Positions 1 through 8,954 of a stretch of 64,000 bases of DNA are shown here, one piece after another. The DNA comes from Anaerosalibacter massiliensis. GTDB lineage: Bacteria; Bacillota; Clostridia; Tissierellales; Sporanaerobacteraceae. The notes beneath the pieces were generated by a model. The model worked only from the letters and a program-made list of their open reading frames with translations. It searched no databases and was not told the origin of the DNA. The stretch covers positions 1 to 64,000 of the forward strand of contig CCEZ01000075.1 in assembly GCA_000751555.1 (NCBI GenBank), given 5' to 3'. The stretch's first letter is position 1; each line of letters begins with the position of its first letter. Made by a program: the position numbers and the translations under genes.

Positions 1-122
1 AAAAACTATATGCTTAATTAGCACTTTAAGTTCACTTTAACTTATATAAGATTTTACCCACTTTAAGGTTAATTTAAATAAATATATTTAAAATTCTATT
101 TATAAAGGGAGGATTTTTTAAG
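1..122 (+). promoter_or_regulatory. Leader region of the kam operon
   Basis: This AT-rich leader precedes the lysine aminomutase genes. The octamer CACTTTAA occurs three times, starting near positions 22, 33 and 59. A GGGAGG ribosome site lies about 8 bases before the kamA ATG. I could not fix a promoter with confidence. The repeated octamer could be an operator, but that is inference from repetition alone, and anything upstream of the window is unseen. Confidence 0.35.
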
Positions 123-1379
123 ATGAGATCATATAAAGATATTGAACTTTGGAAAGATATTACAGAGGAGCAATGGAATGACTGGCATTGGCAAGTACAA
201 AATAGAATCACTGATGTAGACACTTTAAGAAAAATTATTAATCTTACTGATCAAGAAGCAAAAGATATTGGTGTAGTATTAGAGAAATTTAGAATGGGTA
301 TCACACCATATTATGCATCACTTATGGATCCTAATGATCCAAATTGTCCTGTTAGGAAGCAAGCTGTTCCAACTATAATGGAAACTCATGCTGGATTTGG
401 AGATATGGAAGACCCATTACATGAAGATGCAGATTCACCAGTACCAGGACTTACTCATAGATATCCTGATAGAGTACTTTTCTTAATTACTGACCAATGT
501 TCTATGTACTGTAGACATTGTACAAGAAGAAGATTTGCAGGACAAAATGATTCTGGAGTACCAATGGATAGAATTGATGCATGTATAGAATATATTAGAA
601 ATACTCCTCAAGTAAGAGATGTATTGCTTTCAGGTGGAGATTGTCTATTAGTAGAAGATGATAAATTAGAATATATATTTAAAAAATTAAGAGAAATTCC
701 TCACGTAGAAATAGTTAGATTAGGATCACGTACACCAGTAGTTATGCCAATGAGAATTACAGATGATCTAGTAAATATGTTTAAAAAATATCATCCAGTT
801 TGGTTAAATACACATTTTAACCATCCAAAAGAAATTACTCCTGAAGCAGAAGAAGCTTGTAGAAAATTAGCAGATGCTGGTATTCCACTAGGAAATCAAT
901 CTGTACTTCTAAGAGGAGTTAATGATTGCCCAAATACTATGTTAGAACTAGTAAGAAACTTAGTTAAGATAAGAGTAAGACCTTATTATATTTACCAATG
1001 TGATTTATCCATGGGTATTGAACATTTCAGAACTAAAGTTTCAAAAGGTCTAGAAATTATGGAATCTTTAAGAGGACATACTTCAGGATATGCAGTACCA
1101 ACATTTGTAGTTGATGCTCCAGGAGGAGGAGGAAAAACTCCAGTTATGCCTCAATATCTAATTAGTATGTCACCATCAAAAGTTATATTAAGAAACTATG
1201 AAGGTGTTATTACAACTTATACAGAACCTCAATATATAGAAGAAGAATGTAATTGTGAAGCATGTCAAAAACAAAAACATTCTGGTGGAGTTGCAGGATT
1301 ATTTGAAGGAAAAGAAGTAAGAGTTTTAGAGCCTACAAAAATGGAAAGAAGAGATAGATCAGAAAAATTGCATAAATAA
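123..1379 (+). CDS. kamA: L-lysine 2,3-aminomutase (radical SAM, PLP)
   Basis: The enzyme converts L-lysine to L-beta-lysine, the first step of lysine fermentation. It is cytoplasmic and uses S-adenosylmethionine, a 4Fe-4S cluster and PLP. The cluster motif C-x3-C-x2-C is visible at C126, C130 and C133. The glycine-rich stretch before K338 matches the PLP-lysine site of clostridial enzymes (K337 in the characterised C. subterminale protein). The length of 418 residues is normal. A C-terminal cysteine cluster (CNCEAC) fits the zinc-binding tail of the family. The ATG follows a GGGAGG site. It leads a five-gene co-directional run with the cobalamin-dependent lysine 5,6-aminomutase, which makes the lysine assignment firm. 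Confidence 0.96.
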   Translation: MRSYKDIELWKDITEEQWNDWHWQVQNRITDVDTLRKIINLTDQEAKDIGVVLEKFRMGITPYYASLMDPNDPNCPVRKQAVPTIMETHAGFGDMEDPLHEDADSPVPGLTHRYPDRVLFLITDQCSMYCRHCTRRRFAGQNDSGVPMDRIDACIEYIRNTPQVRDVLLSGGDCLLVEDDKLEYIFKKLREIPHVEIVRLGSRTPVVMPMRITDDLVNMFKKYHPVWLNTHFNHPKEITPEAEEACRKLADAGIPLGNQSVLLRGVNDCPNTMLELVRNLVKIRVRPYYIYQCDLSMGIEHFRTKVSKGLEIMESLRGHTSGYAVPTFVVDAPGGGGKTPVMPQYLISMSPSKVILRNYEGVITTYTEPQYIEEECNCEACQKQKHSGGVAGLFEGKEVRVLEPTKMERRDRSEKLHK

Positions 1380-1413
1380 TTAAGTACTAATATAGAAAGA
1401 AGGGGTGTTCTAA

Positions 1414-2466
1414 TTGTCTTTATTAAAGCTGGTAAGGGAAAAGTACAAAACTATATCCATAGTAGGAATGGCTAAAAATACAGGAAAAACTATGACATTA
1501 AACCATCTTATAGAAGAAGCTATAGAAGAATCTGTAACGATTGGTATTACATCTATAGGTAGAGATGGAGAAAGTTTAGATTTAGTCACAGAAACGGAAA
1601 AGCCAAAGATATTTGTAGAAGAAGGAACCCTGGTAGCTACTACTGCAGATATGCTTTTTATGGGTGATGCAAAAGTTGAAATTATCAGCGTAACTGACTA
1701 TAAAACACCCCTTGGTTCTATAATTATTGGACGGGTCAAGGATAGTGGATATGTTCAAATAGGAGGTCCCCAAACTGTAAAAGAAACAAAAGAAGTAGCT
1801 AACAAAATGTTAGAACTTGGGGCAGAATTTGTTATTATAGATGGAGCCTTGGATAGGATATCTTCGGCAGCCCCCTCTGTTTCAGAAGGTACTATCCTAT
1901 CTACAGGTGCCACATTAAGTAGAACTGTTGATAAAGTTATAGAAGAAACATTACATGTAGTAAATTTATTTAAGTTACCTGAGATTGAAGATGAAAAAGC
2001 GAAGCCATTGGTAGAGAATATTATAAAGTCTGGAAAAGTCTGCCTCATAAATAAAGATTATGAACTAAAGCCATTGAAAGTACGGACAGCTTTAAGTTGC
2101 GGAAATATTATTGGGGATCATATAAAAGAAGATACTAAATATGTAGTAGTATCCGGATCCTTAGTAAAAAATACTATAGAAGATATTATAAAGACAACAA
2201 GAAGGTATAAAGACATAAAGATAATAATTAGTGATGGTACTAAAGTATTTATTAAGCCAAAAGATTGGATTAGATTCCAACATTACGGTGTGAAAGTAGA
2301 AGTTTTAAATAGTATAAATCTTATAGCTATTACAACAAATCCTTATGCACCAGAAGGATACTATTTTGATCCAAATGATTTTTTAGAAAAGATGAGGGCT
2401 TATGTAAAGGGAGTGCCAGTCATGGATGTAGTACTTGGTGGTGATGAGTATGGAATTTATGAATAG
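1414..2466 (+). CDS. kamB: KamB, P-loop accessory protein of the lysine aminomutase cluster
   Basis: This 350-residue protein starts at TTG 1414 after an AGAAAGAAGGGG ribosome site. A Walker A motif (VGMAKNTGKT) lies near residues 18-27, so it should bind a nucleotide. Homologues sit between kamA and kamC in lysine-fermenting clostridia and fusobacteria. Its function is not firmly established. A chaperone or reactivation role for the B12-dependent KamD/KamE enzyme, together with KamC, has been proposed and fits the gene order. The end of the gene overlaps the start of kamC, which suggests coupled translation. The identification rests on position and the P-loop. Confidence 0.8.
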   Translation: MSLLKLVREKYKTISIVGMAKNTGKTMTLNHLIEEAIEESVTIGITSIGRDGESLDLVTETEKPKIFVEEGTLVATTADMLFMGDAKVEIISVTDYKTPLGSIIIGRVKDSGYVQIGGPQTVKETKEVANKMLELGAEFVIIDGALDRISSAAPSVSEGTILSTGATLSRTVDKVIEETLHVVNLFKLPEIEDEKAKPLVENIIKSGKVCLINKDYELKPLKVRTALSCGNIIGDHIKEDTKYVVVSGSLVKNTIEDIIKTTRRYKDIKIIISDGTKVFIKPKDWIRFQHYGVKVEVLNSINLIAITTNPYAPEGYYFDPNDFLEKMRAYVKGVPVMDVVLGGDEYGIYE

Positions 2467-4081
2467 TTTAGCAAGAGAAAGTTTGGAGTTAGATTATGTA
2501 TTAAATAGGATAAGAACCTATACCCCTTACGGAAAAGGATACAAAGAAAGTATTAAACCTTACCTTTCTGGAGAAGAAGATGAGTTGGAAAAAGAACTTG
2601 AAAAAGTAGAAAAATCTTTAATATATGCAAAAGATAATAATTTTTCAAGGGAAATAGAGGATATATTTGTCCATATAAAGGATTTAAGAACTTCAGTGAG
2701 AAGAACTATGGAAGGTTGTGTTCTATCTGAAATAGAATTGTTTGAAATAAAGATTTTTCTATTTCTAATAAGAGATTTAGACAATCTTTTGAAAAAATAT
2801 GGGATGGATAAATGGGACGATATAAATATAGAACCTATGGAAAAACTTGAAAAATTGTTAGATCCAGAAGATACAAAAATTGCCACCTTCTATATATATG
2901 ATTCTTATTCGAAAAAGCTTAGAAATATAAGGGAAAACAAAAAAGAAGTGGACAAAGAAATCAAAAAAGAGAAAAAAGAATTAAAATCAAAGGCTAGAGA
3001 AGACTTAAATGTACGATTTCGCCCAGATGGTTCCCTAGTTGTTTCTAAAGAAAATCAAAATCTTCTAGGAAAGATTGAAAAAAGTTCTTATTTAACCTAT
3101 GTTTCAGAAACCTATATGAATGTAAAATTTAATTTAAAATCTACAGACAAAATTATTAATTTAGAAAAAAAGCTTTTCTATCTTAAGGAGCAAGAAGAAG
3201 AAGAAGAATATAAGATCCGTCGAGAAATAAGTAAGCAAATAGCTAATAACAGAAAGAAATTTTTTAGAAATATGGCTAGTATTGGGAAATTAGATTTTAT
3301 CTTAGGAAAAGCTAAATTTGCTATAGAAATTAATGGAGTTAAACCAAGGATATTGAAAGAACATTGTCTTATTATCGAAGAAGGTAGACATCCAAAGGTA
3401 GAAGAGTTTCTAAATAAAAAAGAATTAGAGTTCACTCCAATATCTGTGAATTTAAAAGAAGGTGCCACCTGTATTACAGGTGCTAATATGGGAGGTAAAA
3501 CTGTAAGCTTAAAATTAGTAGGACTTCTTTTAGCAATGGCCCAATATGGACTTTTTGTACCGGCTGCTAAAATGGAAGCTGGATTAAATAATTTCATATG
3601 TACATCTATTGGAGATATGCAGTCAACTGATAAAGGACTTAGTACTTTTGGTGGAGAAATAAAACTAGTTCAAGAAGCCATTGAAAGGGCCGATAAAAAA
3701 GGACTAATACTTATTGATGAACTAGCTCGTGGAACTAATCCACAGGAAGGATACGCCATATCGAAAGCACTTATAAATTTCTTAAGAAATAAGAACTCAA
3801 TAACATTAGTTACAACTCATTATGACAATATTGCAGATATGGAAGAGGTAGCTCATCTTCAAGTAGTAGGACTATCAGAAATAGAATTTGAAAAATTAGA
3901 GGATGAACTGAAAGATAGGAAATCAGATAAGATGGACATAATAAATAGGTATATGGATTATAGACTTATAGAAGTGAAAAACAAAAAAGAAGTTCCAAAA
4001 GATGCTTTAAATATTGCGCGATTGATGGGATTAGATGAAGCTATAATTATTGAAGCAGAAAATATATTGGAAGAAAAATAA
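2444..4081 (+). CDS. kamC: KamC, MutS-related ATPase of the lysine cluster
   Basis: The C-terminal half is a MutS-type ABC ATPase: Walker A GANMGGKT, then a Walker B region ending LIDELARGTNP. The N-terminal half is helical and lysine/glutamate rich, as in MutS connector and lever regions, but the mismatch-recognition domain of true MutS is absent (545 residues against about 850). It overlaps the end of kamB by about 23 bases. Several in-frame starts (TTG 2435, GTG 2438/2441, ATG 2444, ATG 2450) are possible; I chose the first ATG. Its fixed place between kamB and kamD argues for a role in aminomutase maintenance rather than DNA repair. Confidence 0.8.
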   Translation: MSMEFMNSLARESLELDYVLNRIRTYTPYGKGYKESIKPYLSGEEDELEKELEKVEKSLIYAKDNNFSREIEDIFVHIKDLRTSVRRTMEGCVLSEIELFEIKIFLFLIRDLDNLLKKYGMDKWDDINIEPMEKLEKLLDPEDTKIATFYIYDSYSKKLRNIRENKKEVDKEIKKEKKELKSKAREDLNVRFRPDGSLVVSKENQNLLGKIEKSSYLTYVSETYMNVKFNLKSTDKIINLEKKLFYLKEQEEEEEYKIRREISKQIANNRKKFFRNMASIGKLDFILGKAKFAIEINGVKPRILKEHCLIIEEGRHPKVEEFLNKKELEFTPISVNLKEGATCITGANMGGKTVSLKLVGLLLAMAQYGLFVPAAKMEAGLNNFICTSIGDMQSTDKGLSTFGGEIKLVQEAIERADKKGLILIDELARGTNPQEGYAISKALINFLRNKNSITLVTTHYDNIADMEEVAHLQVVGLSEIEFEKLEDELKDRKSDKMDIINRYMDYRLIEVKNKKEVPKDALNIARLMGLDEAIIIEAENILEEK

Positions 4082-4094
4082 AGGAGGTCATACT

Positions 4095-5651
4095 GTGGAA
4101 AGCAAATTAAATCTTGATCCAAAACTAATTGAGAGTGCCAGAACAGCAGCTAGCAATATTGCAGAAGATGTCCAAGAGTTCATAGATGAACATACTACTA
4201 CATCTACAGAAAGGACTGTTGCTAGGCTTCTTGGAATTGATGGAGTAGACGAAATTGACAGACCACTTCCAAATATTATAATAGATAATATAAAAGAAGG
4301 CGGTGGACTAGGAAGAGGAGCGGCATTTTGGATTGGAAATGCCATAGTTCAAACTGGAGATGATCCACAAACTATAGCAGAGAAAATATCTAGAGGAGAA
4401 CTAGATATAACTAGGCTAGAAATAGCCAGCGATGAAAAAATTAAAGAAGCCATTTATCCAATAGCGGAAGAAAATGTAGCAAAAATTAAAAAGAATAGAG
4501 AAAAAAGAGATAATTATTTAAATACTATAGGTGAAGGTACTCAACCATATATTTATGTTATAGTTGCTACAGGAAATATTTATGAAGATATTATACAAGC
4601 TCAAGCAGCAGCAAAACAAGGTGCAGATATTATAGCAGTTATTAGAACTACAGGACAAAGTTTACTTGACTATGTTCCTTATGGTGCAACAACTGAAGGT
4701 TTTGGTGGAACATATGCTACTCAAGAAAACTTCAGACTAATGAGAAAAGCTTTAGATGAAGTAGGAGAAGAAGTAGGTAGATATATTAGGCTTTGTAACT
4801 ACTGTTCAGGGCTTTGTATGCCAGAAATTGCAGCTATGGGTGCATTAGAAAGATTAGATGTAATGTTAAATGATGCATTATACGGAATACTATTTAGAGA
4901 TATAAATATGCAAAGAACCTTAGTAGACCAATATTTCTCAAGAGTTATAAATGGTTATGCAGGAATTATAATAAATACAGGTGAGGACAATTATCTAACT
5001 ACAGATGATGCAGTAGAAGCAGCTCATACTGTACTTGCTAGTCAATTTATAAACGAACAATTTGCATTAAAAGCAGGACTTCCAGAAGAACAAATGGGAT
5101 TAGGTCATGCTTTTGAGATGGATCCAGATCTAGAAAATGGATTTTTATATGAACTTGCACAAGCTCAAATGGCAAGAGAAATATTCCCTAATGCACCATT
5201 GAAATATATGCCTCCAACTAAATTTATGACAGGAAATATATTTAAAGGGCATGTACAAGATGCATTATTTAATATGATAGCTATAATGACTAATCAAGGT
5301 CTTCAATTACTTGGAATGCTTACTGAAGCAATACACACTCCTCATTTACATGATAGATTTTTGTCAATTGAAAATGCAGAGTATATTTTCAACAATGCTA
5401 AGGATTTAGGAAATGAAATTCGATTTAAAGATGGTGGAATAATTGACAAGAGAGCTCAAGAAGTATTAAAGAATGCAGAGGAACTTCTAAGACAAATTGA
5501 AGAAGAAGGACTATTCCCTACTATTGAAAGAGGTCAATTTGGTGGTGTAAAAAGACCTAGGGATGGAGGAAAAGGTCTTGATGGAGTGTCCAAGAAGGAT
5601 ACAGGATATTTTAATCCATTCATTGACCTAATGCTTGGAGGTGAAAAATAA
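4095..5651 (+). CDS. kamD: Lysine 5,6-aminomutase alpha subunit
   Basis: This is the large catalytic TIM-barrel subunit of the adenosylcobalamin/PLP enzyme that moves the terminal amino group of lysine or beta-lysine. Length is 518 residues from GTG 4095, which lies 6 bases after a perfect AAGGAGGT ribosome site at 4081-4088. An upstream in-frame start at 4050 would run through that site and is rejected. Motifs typical of the family include the RLCNYCSGLCMPE segment mid-protein and the C-terminal FNPFIDLMLG. The stop codon overlaps the ATG of kamE (TAATG), so the two subunits are translationally coupled. Confidence 0.95.
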   Translation: MESKLNLDPKLIESARTAASNIAEDVQEFIDEHTTTSTERTVARLLGIDGVDEIDRPLPNIIIDNIKEGGGLGRGAAFWIGNAIVQTGDDPQTIAEKISRGELDITRLEIASDEKIKEAIYPIAEENVAKIKKNREKRDNYLNTIGEGTQPYIYVIVATGNIYEDIIQAQAAAKQGADIIAVIRTTGQSLLDYVPYGATTEGFGGTYATQENFRLMRKALDEVGEEVGRYIRLCNYCSGLCMPEIAAMGALERLDVMLNDALYGILFRDINMQRTLVDQYFSRVINGYAGIIINTGEDNYLTTDDAVEAAHTVLASQFINEQFALKAGLPEEQMGLGHAFEMDPDLENGFLYELAQAQMAREIFPNAPLKYMPPTKFMTGNIFKGHVQDALFNMIAIMTNQGLQLLGMLTEAIHTPHLHDRFLSIENAEYIFNNAKDLGNEIRFKDGGIIDKRAQEVLKNAEELLRQIEEEGLFPTIERGQFGGVKRPRDGGKGLDGVSKKDTGYFNPFIDLMLGGEK

Positions 5652-6412
5652 TGGCAGTAGCAACTGAAAAAGTAGATTTAACAAAAGTTAAACCTTATGG
5701 AGATACAATGAATGATGGAATGGTTCAACTAGGATTTACACTACCAGTGCCAGATGGAGATGAAGCAGTTGAAGCCGCAAAGCAATTAGTAAAAAAGATG
5801 GGATTAAATGAACCAAGTGTTGTTTATCATGAAGATTTAGGAATTGGATACACTTATTTTGTAGTATATGGAAAATGCCAACATACTGTTGACTATTCAA
5901 AGATTGAAGTACCTAAAGTTGAAGTTGATACTATGAGTAAATCTGAAGTAGAAGAATATATAAAAGAAAATATAAAAAGAGATGTAACTATAGTGGGAGC
6001 CTGTACAGGTACAGATGCCCACACAGTAGGAATAGATGCTATTATGAATATGAAAGGCTATGCTGGGCATTTTGGCCTAGAAAGATATGAAGGAATAGAA
6101 GCGGTAAATATGGGAAGTCAAGTACCCAATGAAGAATTAGTAGCAAAGGCAATAGAATTAAATGCAGATGCTATATTAGTTTCTCAGGTAGTAACTCAAA
6201 AAGATGTTCATATACCAAATTTAACAGAATTAGTAGAACTACTTGAAGCAGAAGGATTAAGAGATAAGATAGTATTAGTTTGTGGAGGACCAAGACTTTC
6301 ACACGAACTTGCAAAAGAACTTGGCTATGATGCAGGTTTTGGAACTGGAAGTTTTGCAGAAGATGTAGCTAGTTTTGTAGTTACAGAGATAGTAGACAGA
6401 AACCTTATATAA
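5651..6412 (+). CDS. kamE: Lysine 5,6-aminomutase beta subunit, B12-binding
   Basis: This is the cobalamin-binding subunit (253 residues) of the KamDE complex. The B12 signature D-x-H-x-x-G is visible as D122, H124 and G127. K135 lies 11 residues after the base-ligand histidine, the same spacing as the PLP-binding lysine (K144, with H133) of the C. sticklandii subunit. The C-terminal Rossmann part contains the GGPRLSHELAKELG stretch. The ATG shares one base with the kamD stop and uses a GGAGGTG site inside kamD. It is the last gene before a strong terminator. The downstream dehydrogenase and cleavage enzymes of the pathway (kdd, kce, kal) are not in the window. Confidence 0.95.
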   Translation: MAVATEKVDLTKVKPYGDTMNDGMVQLGFTLPVPDGDEAVEAAKQLVKKMGLNEPSVVYHEDLGIGYTYFVVYGKCQHTVDYSKIEVPKVEVDTMSKSEVEEYIKENIKRDVTIVGACTGTDAHTVGIDAIMNMKGYAGHFGLERYEGIEAVNMGSQVPNEELVAKAIELNADAILVSQVVTQKDVHIPNLTELVELLEAEGLRDKIVLVCGGPRLSHELAKELGYDAGFGTGSFAEDVASFVVTEIVDRNLI

Positions 6413-6422
6413 TATAATTAAT

Positions 6423-6472
6423 AAAAAAACTGTGTGGTTAAAGATAAATAAATTTAACTTACACAGTTTTTT
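6423..6472 (+). terminator. Terminator of the kam operon
   Basis: The hairpin has arms AAAAAACTGTGT and ACACAGTTTTTT and a U-rich end. It starts 11 bases after the kamE stop. Confidence 0.85.
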
Positions 6473-6581
6473 ATTAATTTAAATCTGTAAAAGCATAAAA
6501 AATATAAGGCATATTTATACATACTAAAATCTAATATTATAGTTAAGCATATAAAGATATATGAAAAGAATATTGAATTTT

Positions 6582-6632
6582 AGCTAATTTATTTTAGAGG
6601 ATTAAAACATTTTAAAATAAATTAGCTTTTTT
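6582..6632 (+). terminator. Second intrinsic terminator-like hairpin
   Basis: A perfect 15-bp stem (AGCTAATTTATTTTA and its complement) is followed by a T-run. No gene lies between it and the kam terminator. It may be a back-up terminator or the 3' end of a short transcript. It lies upstream of the M20 promoter, so it is not an attenuator for that gene if the promoter call is right. Confidence 0.6.
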
Positions 6633-6634
6633 AC

Positions 6635-6684
6635 TTGTATATATATTCAATATGTATTATAATTTATAAATTATAATACATATT
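6635..6684 (+). promoter_or_regulatory. Probable promoter with a 36-bp perfect palindrome
   Basis: A TATAAT -10 at 6658-6663 lies 17 bases after a weak -35 (TTGTAT, 6635-6640). The -10 sits inside a perfect 36-bp palindrome at 6649-6684 (18-base arms, no loop). That position suits a dimeric repressor operator for the downstream amidohydrolase. It could also be a cruciform or a chance AT palindrome, but 18 perfect pairs makes chance less likely. Confidence 0.5.
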
Positions 6685-6795
6685 TTTCAAGGGAAATTTA
6701 GATAAAACTAAGATAATAAAGGTAAAGGTAATATCTAATTTTCACAACAATATCTATAAGTTTTGGATTATTAAAAAAAGAATGGAGTGATTAAA

Positions 6796-7971
6796 ATGAA
6801 GAATAAAGTGGAAATATTAGTTAAAGAGTTGAAAGAAGAATTAATAGAACTAAGTGAATTCATATATCATAATCCTGAATTAGGATATAAAGAATTTAAA
6901 TCTTGTAAAGCTCATGTACATATTCTTAAAAAACATGGATTTCATGTAGAAGAGAATTTTTTAGGTATAGATACTGCTTTTAGAGCAGAATATAAAAGAG
7001 AAAAAGAAGGACCAACTATAGCCTACCTTTCAGAATATGATGCACTTCCTGAAATAGGCCATGGCTGCGGGCATAATCTACTAGGGACTGTAAGTACAGG
7101 TTCAGGAATTATATTAAGTAAGTTGATAGATAAGATAGGAGGTAAGGTTGTAGTATTAGGAACCCCAGCTGAAGAAACAAGTGGTGCAAAAGTTATTATG
7201 GCAGATAAAGGGGCATTTAATGATGTAGATGTAGCTTTAATTGCTCATCCAGCAGGTGAATATTATAAAAGTGGTTCTTCTAAAGCTTTAGAACCTATTC
7301 AATTCACATTTAGGGGGAAATCTGCTCATGCATCAGCAGCTCCTGAACAAGGAATAAATGCATTAGATGCAGTCATTTTAACATTTAATGCAATAAATGC
7401 TTTAAGAGAACATATAAAACCTTCTGCTAAGATTCATGGAATTATAAAAAGAGGCGGGGAAGCTGCAAATATAGTTCCAGATTTAGCTATAGCTCAATTT
7501 TATGTAAGAGCAGCAACAAAGAATTATTTAAATGAATTAAGTGAAAAAGTAAAAAAATGTGCAAAAGGAGCAAGTCTTGCAACAGGAACTAAACTAAAAA
7601 TAGAAAAGTATGAACTAGGCTATGACAATTTAATTACAAATAATAATTTACAAGGAACTTTTATTAAGAATTTAAATAAGGTTGGAATTAAAAATATAAA
7701 TGAGCCCTTGTTTTCATCAGGTTCTACAGATGTGGGAAATGTAAGTCAAGTATGTCCGGCTATACATCCTAGTTTTGGTATATGTGAAGAAGGAAAAACA
7801 TTTCCTGCTCATACTATTGAATTTGCTGAGGCTACTTTAACAGATATTGCTTATTATAATATGGCTAAGACTATTAGTGCATTAGTGCTGACAGGAGTAG
7901 ATATAATTACAGATAAGGAACTCTTAAATAAAATAAAAGAAGAACACAAATTAGCTATAGCAGTATCTTAA
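6796..7971 (+). CDS. M20 family metal-dependent amidohydrolase/peptidase
   Basis: This cytoplasmic metallohydrolase of the M20D/AmhX type (391 residues) is related to N-acyl-amino-acid and aminobenzoyl-glutamate hydrolases. The zinc-ligand segment GHGCGHNLLG lies near residues 90-100, an acidic PAEETSGAK motif follows, and a HASAAPEQGINALDA stretch marks the dimerisation lid. ATG 6796 is preferred over GTG 6787 because GGAG at 6784-6787 is correctly spaced for it. It stands alone between a palindromic promoter and a long terminator. Release of free amino acids from acylated or peptide forms would suit an amino-acid fermenter, but the substrate is not readable. Confidence 0.85.
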   Translation: MKNKVEILVKELKEELIELSEFIYHNPELGYKEFKSCKAHVHILKKHGFHVEENFLGIDTAFRAEYKREKEGPTIAYLSEYDALPEIGHGCGHNLLGTVSTGSGIILSKLIDKIGGKVVVLGTPAEETSGAKVIMADKGAFNDVDVALIAHPAGEYYKSGSSKALEPIQFTFRGKSAHASAAPEQGINALDAVILTFNAINALREHIKPSAKIHGIIKRGGEAANIVPDLAIAQFYVRAATKNYLNELSEKVKKCAKGASLATGTKLKIEKYELGYDNLITNNNLQGTFIKNLNKVGIKNINEPLFSSGSTDVGNVSQVCPAIHPSFGICEEGKTFPAHTIEFAEATLTDIAYYNMAKTISALVLTGVDIITDKELLNKIKEEHKLAIAVS

Positions 7972-8027
7972 GGCGTTAAAAAATAAATCTATCCAATTAA
8001 TTGGATAGATTTATTTTTTAACGCCTT
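7970..8027. terminator. Very long perfect inverted repeat, terminator
   Basis: Each arm is 29 bases with no loop. The repeat begins inside the stop codon of the M20 gene. A T-run is contained in the right arm. It is strong enough to stop transcription in both directions. Confidence 0.85.
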
Positions 8028-8119
8028 TCATAGATATGATTTTCAAGTAAAATTTAGTAAGTTTAATTTTGTCATACTTAATAAAAATTATTATATATAT
8101 CTTTGAAAAAAATGATAAG

Positions 8120-8147
8120 TTGACATTAAAAGTGGTATATATATAAT
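8120..8147 (+). promoter_or_regulatory. Promoter of the suf operon
   Basis: A consensus -35 TTGACA (8120-8125) and -10 TATAAT (8142-8147) are 16 bases apart. SufC starts 43 bases after the -10. Confidence 0.85.
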
Positions 8148-8158
8148 GTAATTAATAA

Positions 8159-8173
8159 TGAAAATCATTATCA
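8159..8173 (+). promoter_or_regulatory. Fur box in the suf promoter
   Basis: The 15-mer TGAAAATCATTATCA matches the Fur 7-1-7 consensus TGATAATnATTATCA at all but one position. It starts 12 bases after the -10, across the likely start of transcription, so bound Fur would block the promoter. This predicts induction of Fe-S assembly by iron limitation. Confidence 0.8.
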
Positions 8174-8189
8174 TAGGAAGGAGATATTT

Positions 8190-8933
8190 ATGAATAAAGA
8201 TTTATTATTAAAAATAGATGATTTAAAGGTCTCTGTAGGAGATAGAAATATATTAAAAGGACTTAATTTAGAAATAAATAGCGGAGAAACTCATTTAATA
8301 ATGGGGCCAAATGGGGCTGGAAAGTCTACTCTTGGAAATGTATTGATGGGACATCCAGAATATAAAATAGATGGTGGAAATATTTATTTTCAAGGAGAAG
8401 ATATAAATAAGCTTTCAGTAAATGAAAGAGCTAAGAAAGGTTTATTTCTTTCTTTCCAATACCCAGAGGAGATTCATGGAGTAACAGTAGAAAGTTTTCT
8501 AAGGACTTCAAAATCAGCCGTTACAGGAAAAAATATATCAATACTAAAATTTCAAAAAGAACTCAAGGAAAAAATGGATTTATTAGAAATTCCTGAAGAA
8601 TATAAAGATAGATATCTAAATGTAGGATTTTCAGGGGGAGAAAAAAAGAAGAATGAAATTCTTCAAATGGCTATTTTAAATCCTAAATTAGCTATATTAG
8701 ATGAGACAGACTCTGGATTAGATGTAGATGCTATAAAAACTATATATGAAGGAATAAATACTCTTAAAGATGGAAAGAAATCCTTCCTAGTTATAACTCA
8801 TTATAATAAAATATTGGATTATTTAGAGCCAGATTATGTTCATATATTAGTAGATGGGAAAATAGTAGAGACAGGTAAGGCAGATCTTGCTGATAAAATA
8901 GAAGAATTAGGTTATGAAAACTTCAAAATGTAA
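8190..8933 (+). CDS. sufC: SufC, Fe-S assembly ATPase
   Basis: SufC is the ATPase of the SufBCD scaffold complex for Fe-S cluster assembly in the cytosol. It is an ABC-type ATPase without membrane segments (247 residues). Walker A GPNGAGKST is near residues 38-46, the signature FSGGEKKKNE lies mid-protein, and Walker B ends LAILDETDSGLD. The FSGGEKKK and DETDSGLD variants are typical of SufC rather than transporter ATPases. ATG 8190 follows AGGAAGGAGA. It is first in a five-gene operon with a Fur box, and sufB begins 22 bases later. Confidence 0.96.
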   Translation: MNKDLLLKIDDLKVSVGDRNILKGLNLEINSGETHLIMGPNGAGKSTLGNVLMGHPEYKIDGGNIYFQGEDINKLSVNERAKKGLFLSFQYPEEIHGVTVESFLRTSKSAVTGKNISILKFQKELKEKMDLLEIPEEYKDRYLNVGFSGGEKKKNEILQMAILNPKLAILDETDSGLDVDAIKTIYEGINTLKDGKKSFLVITHYNKILDYLEPDYVHILVDGKIVETGKADLADKIEELGYENFKM

Positions 8934-8954
8934 TTTGAAGAAGGAGAGATAAAA

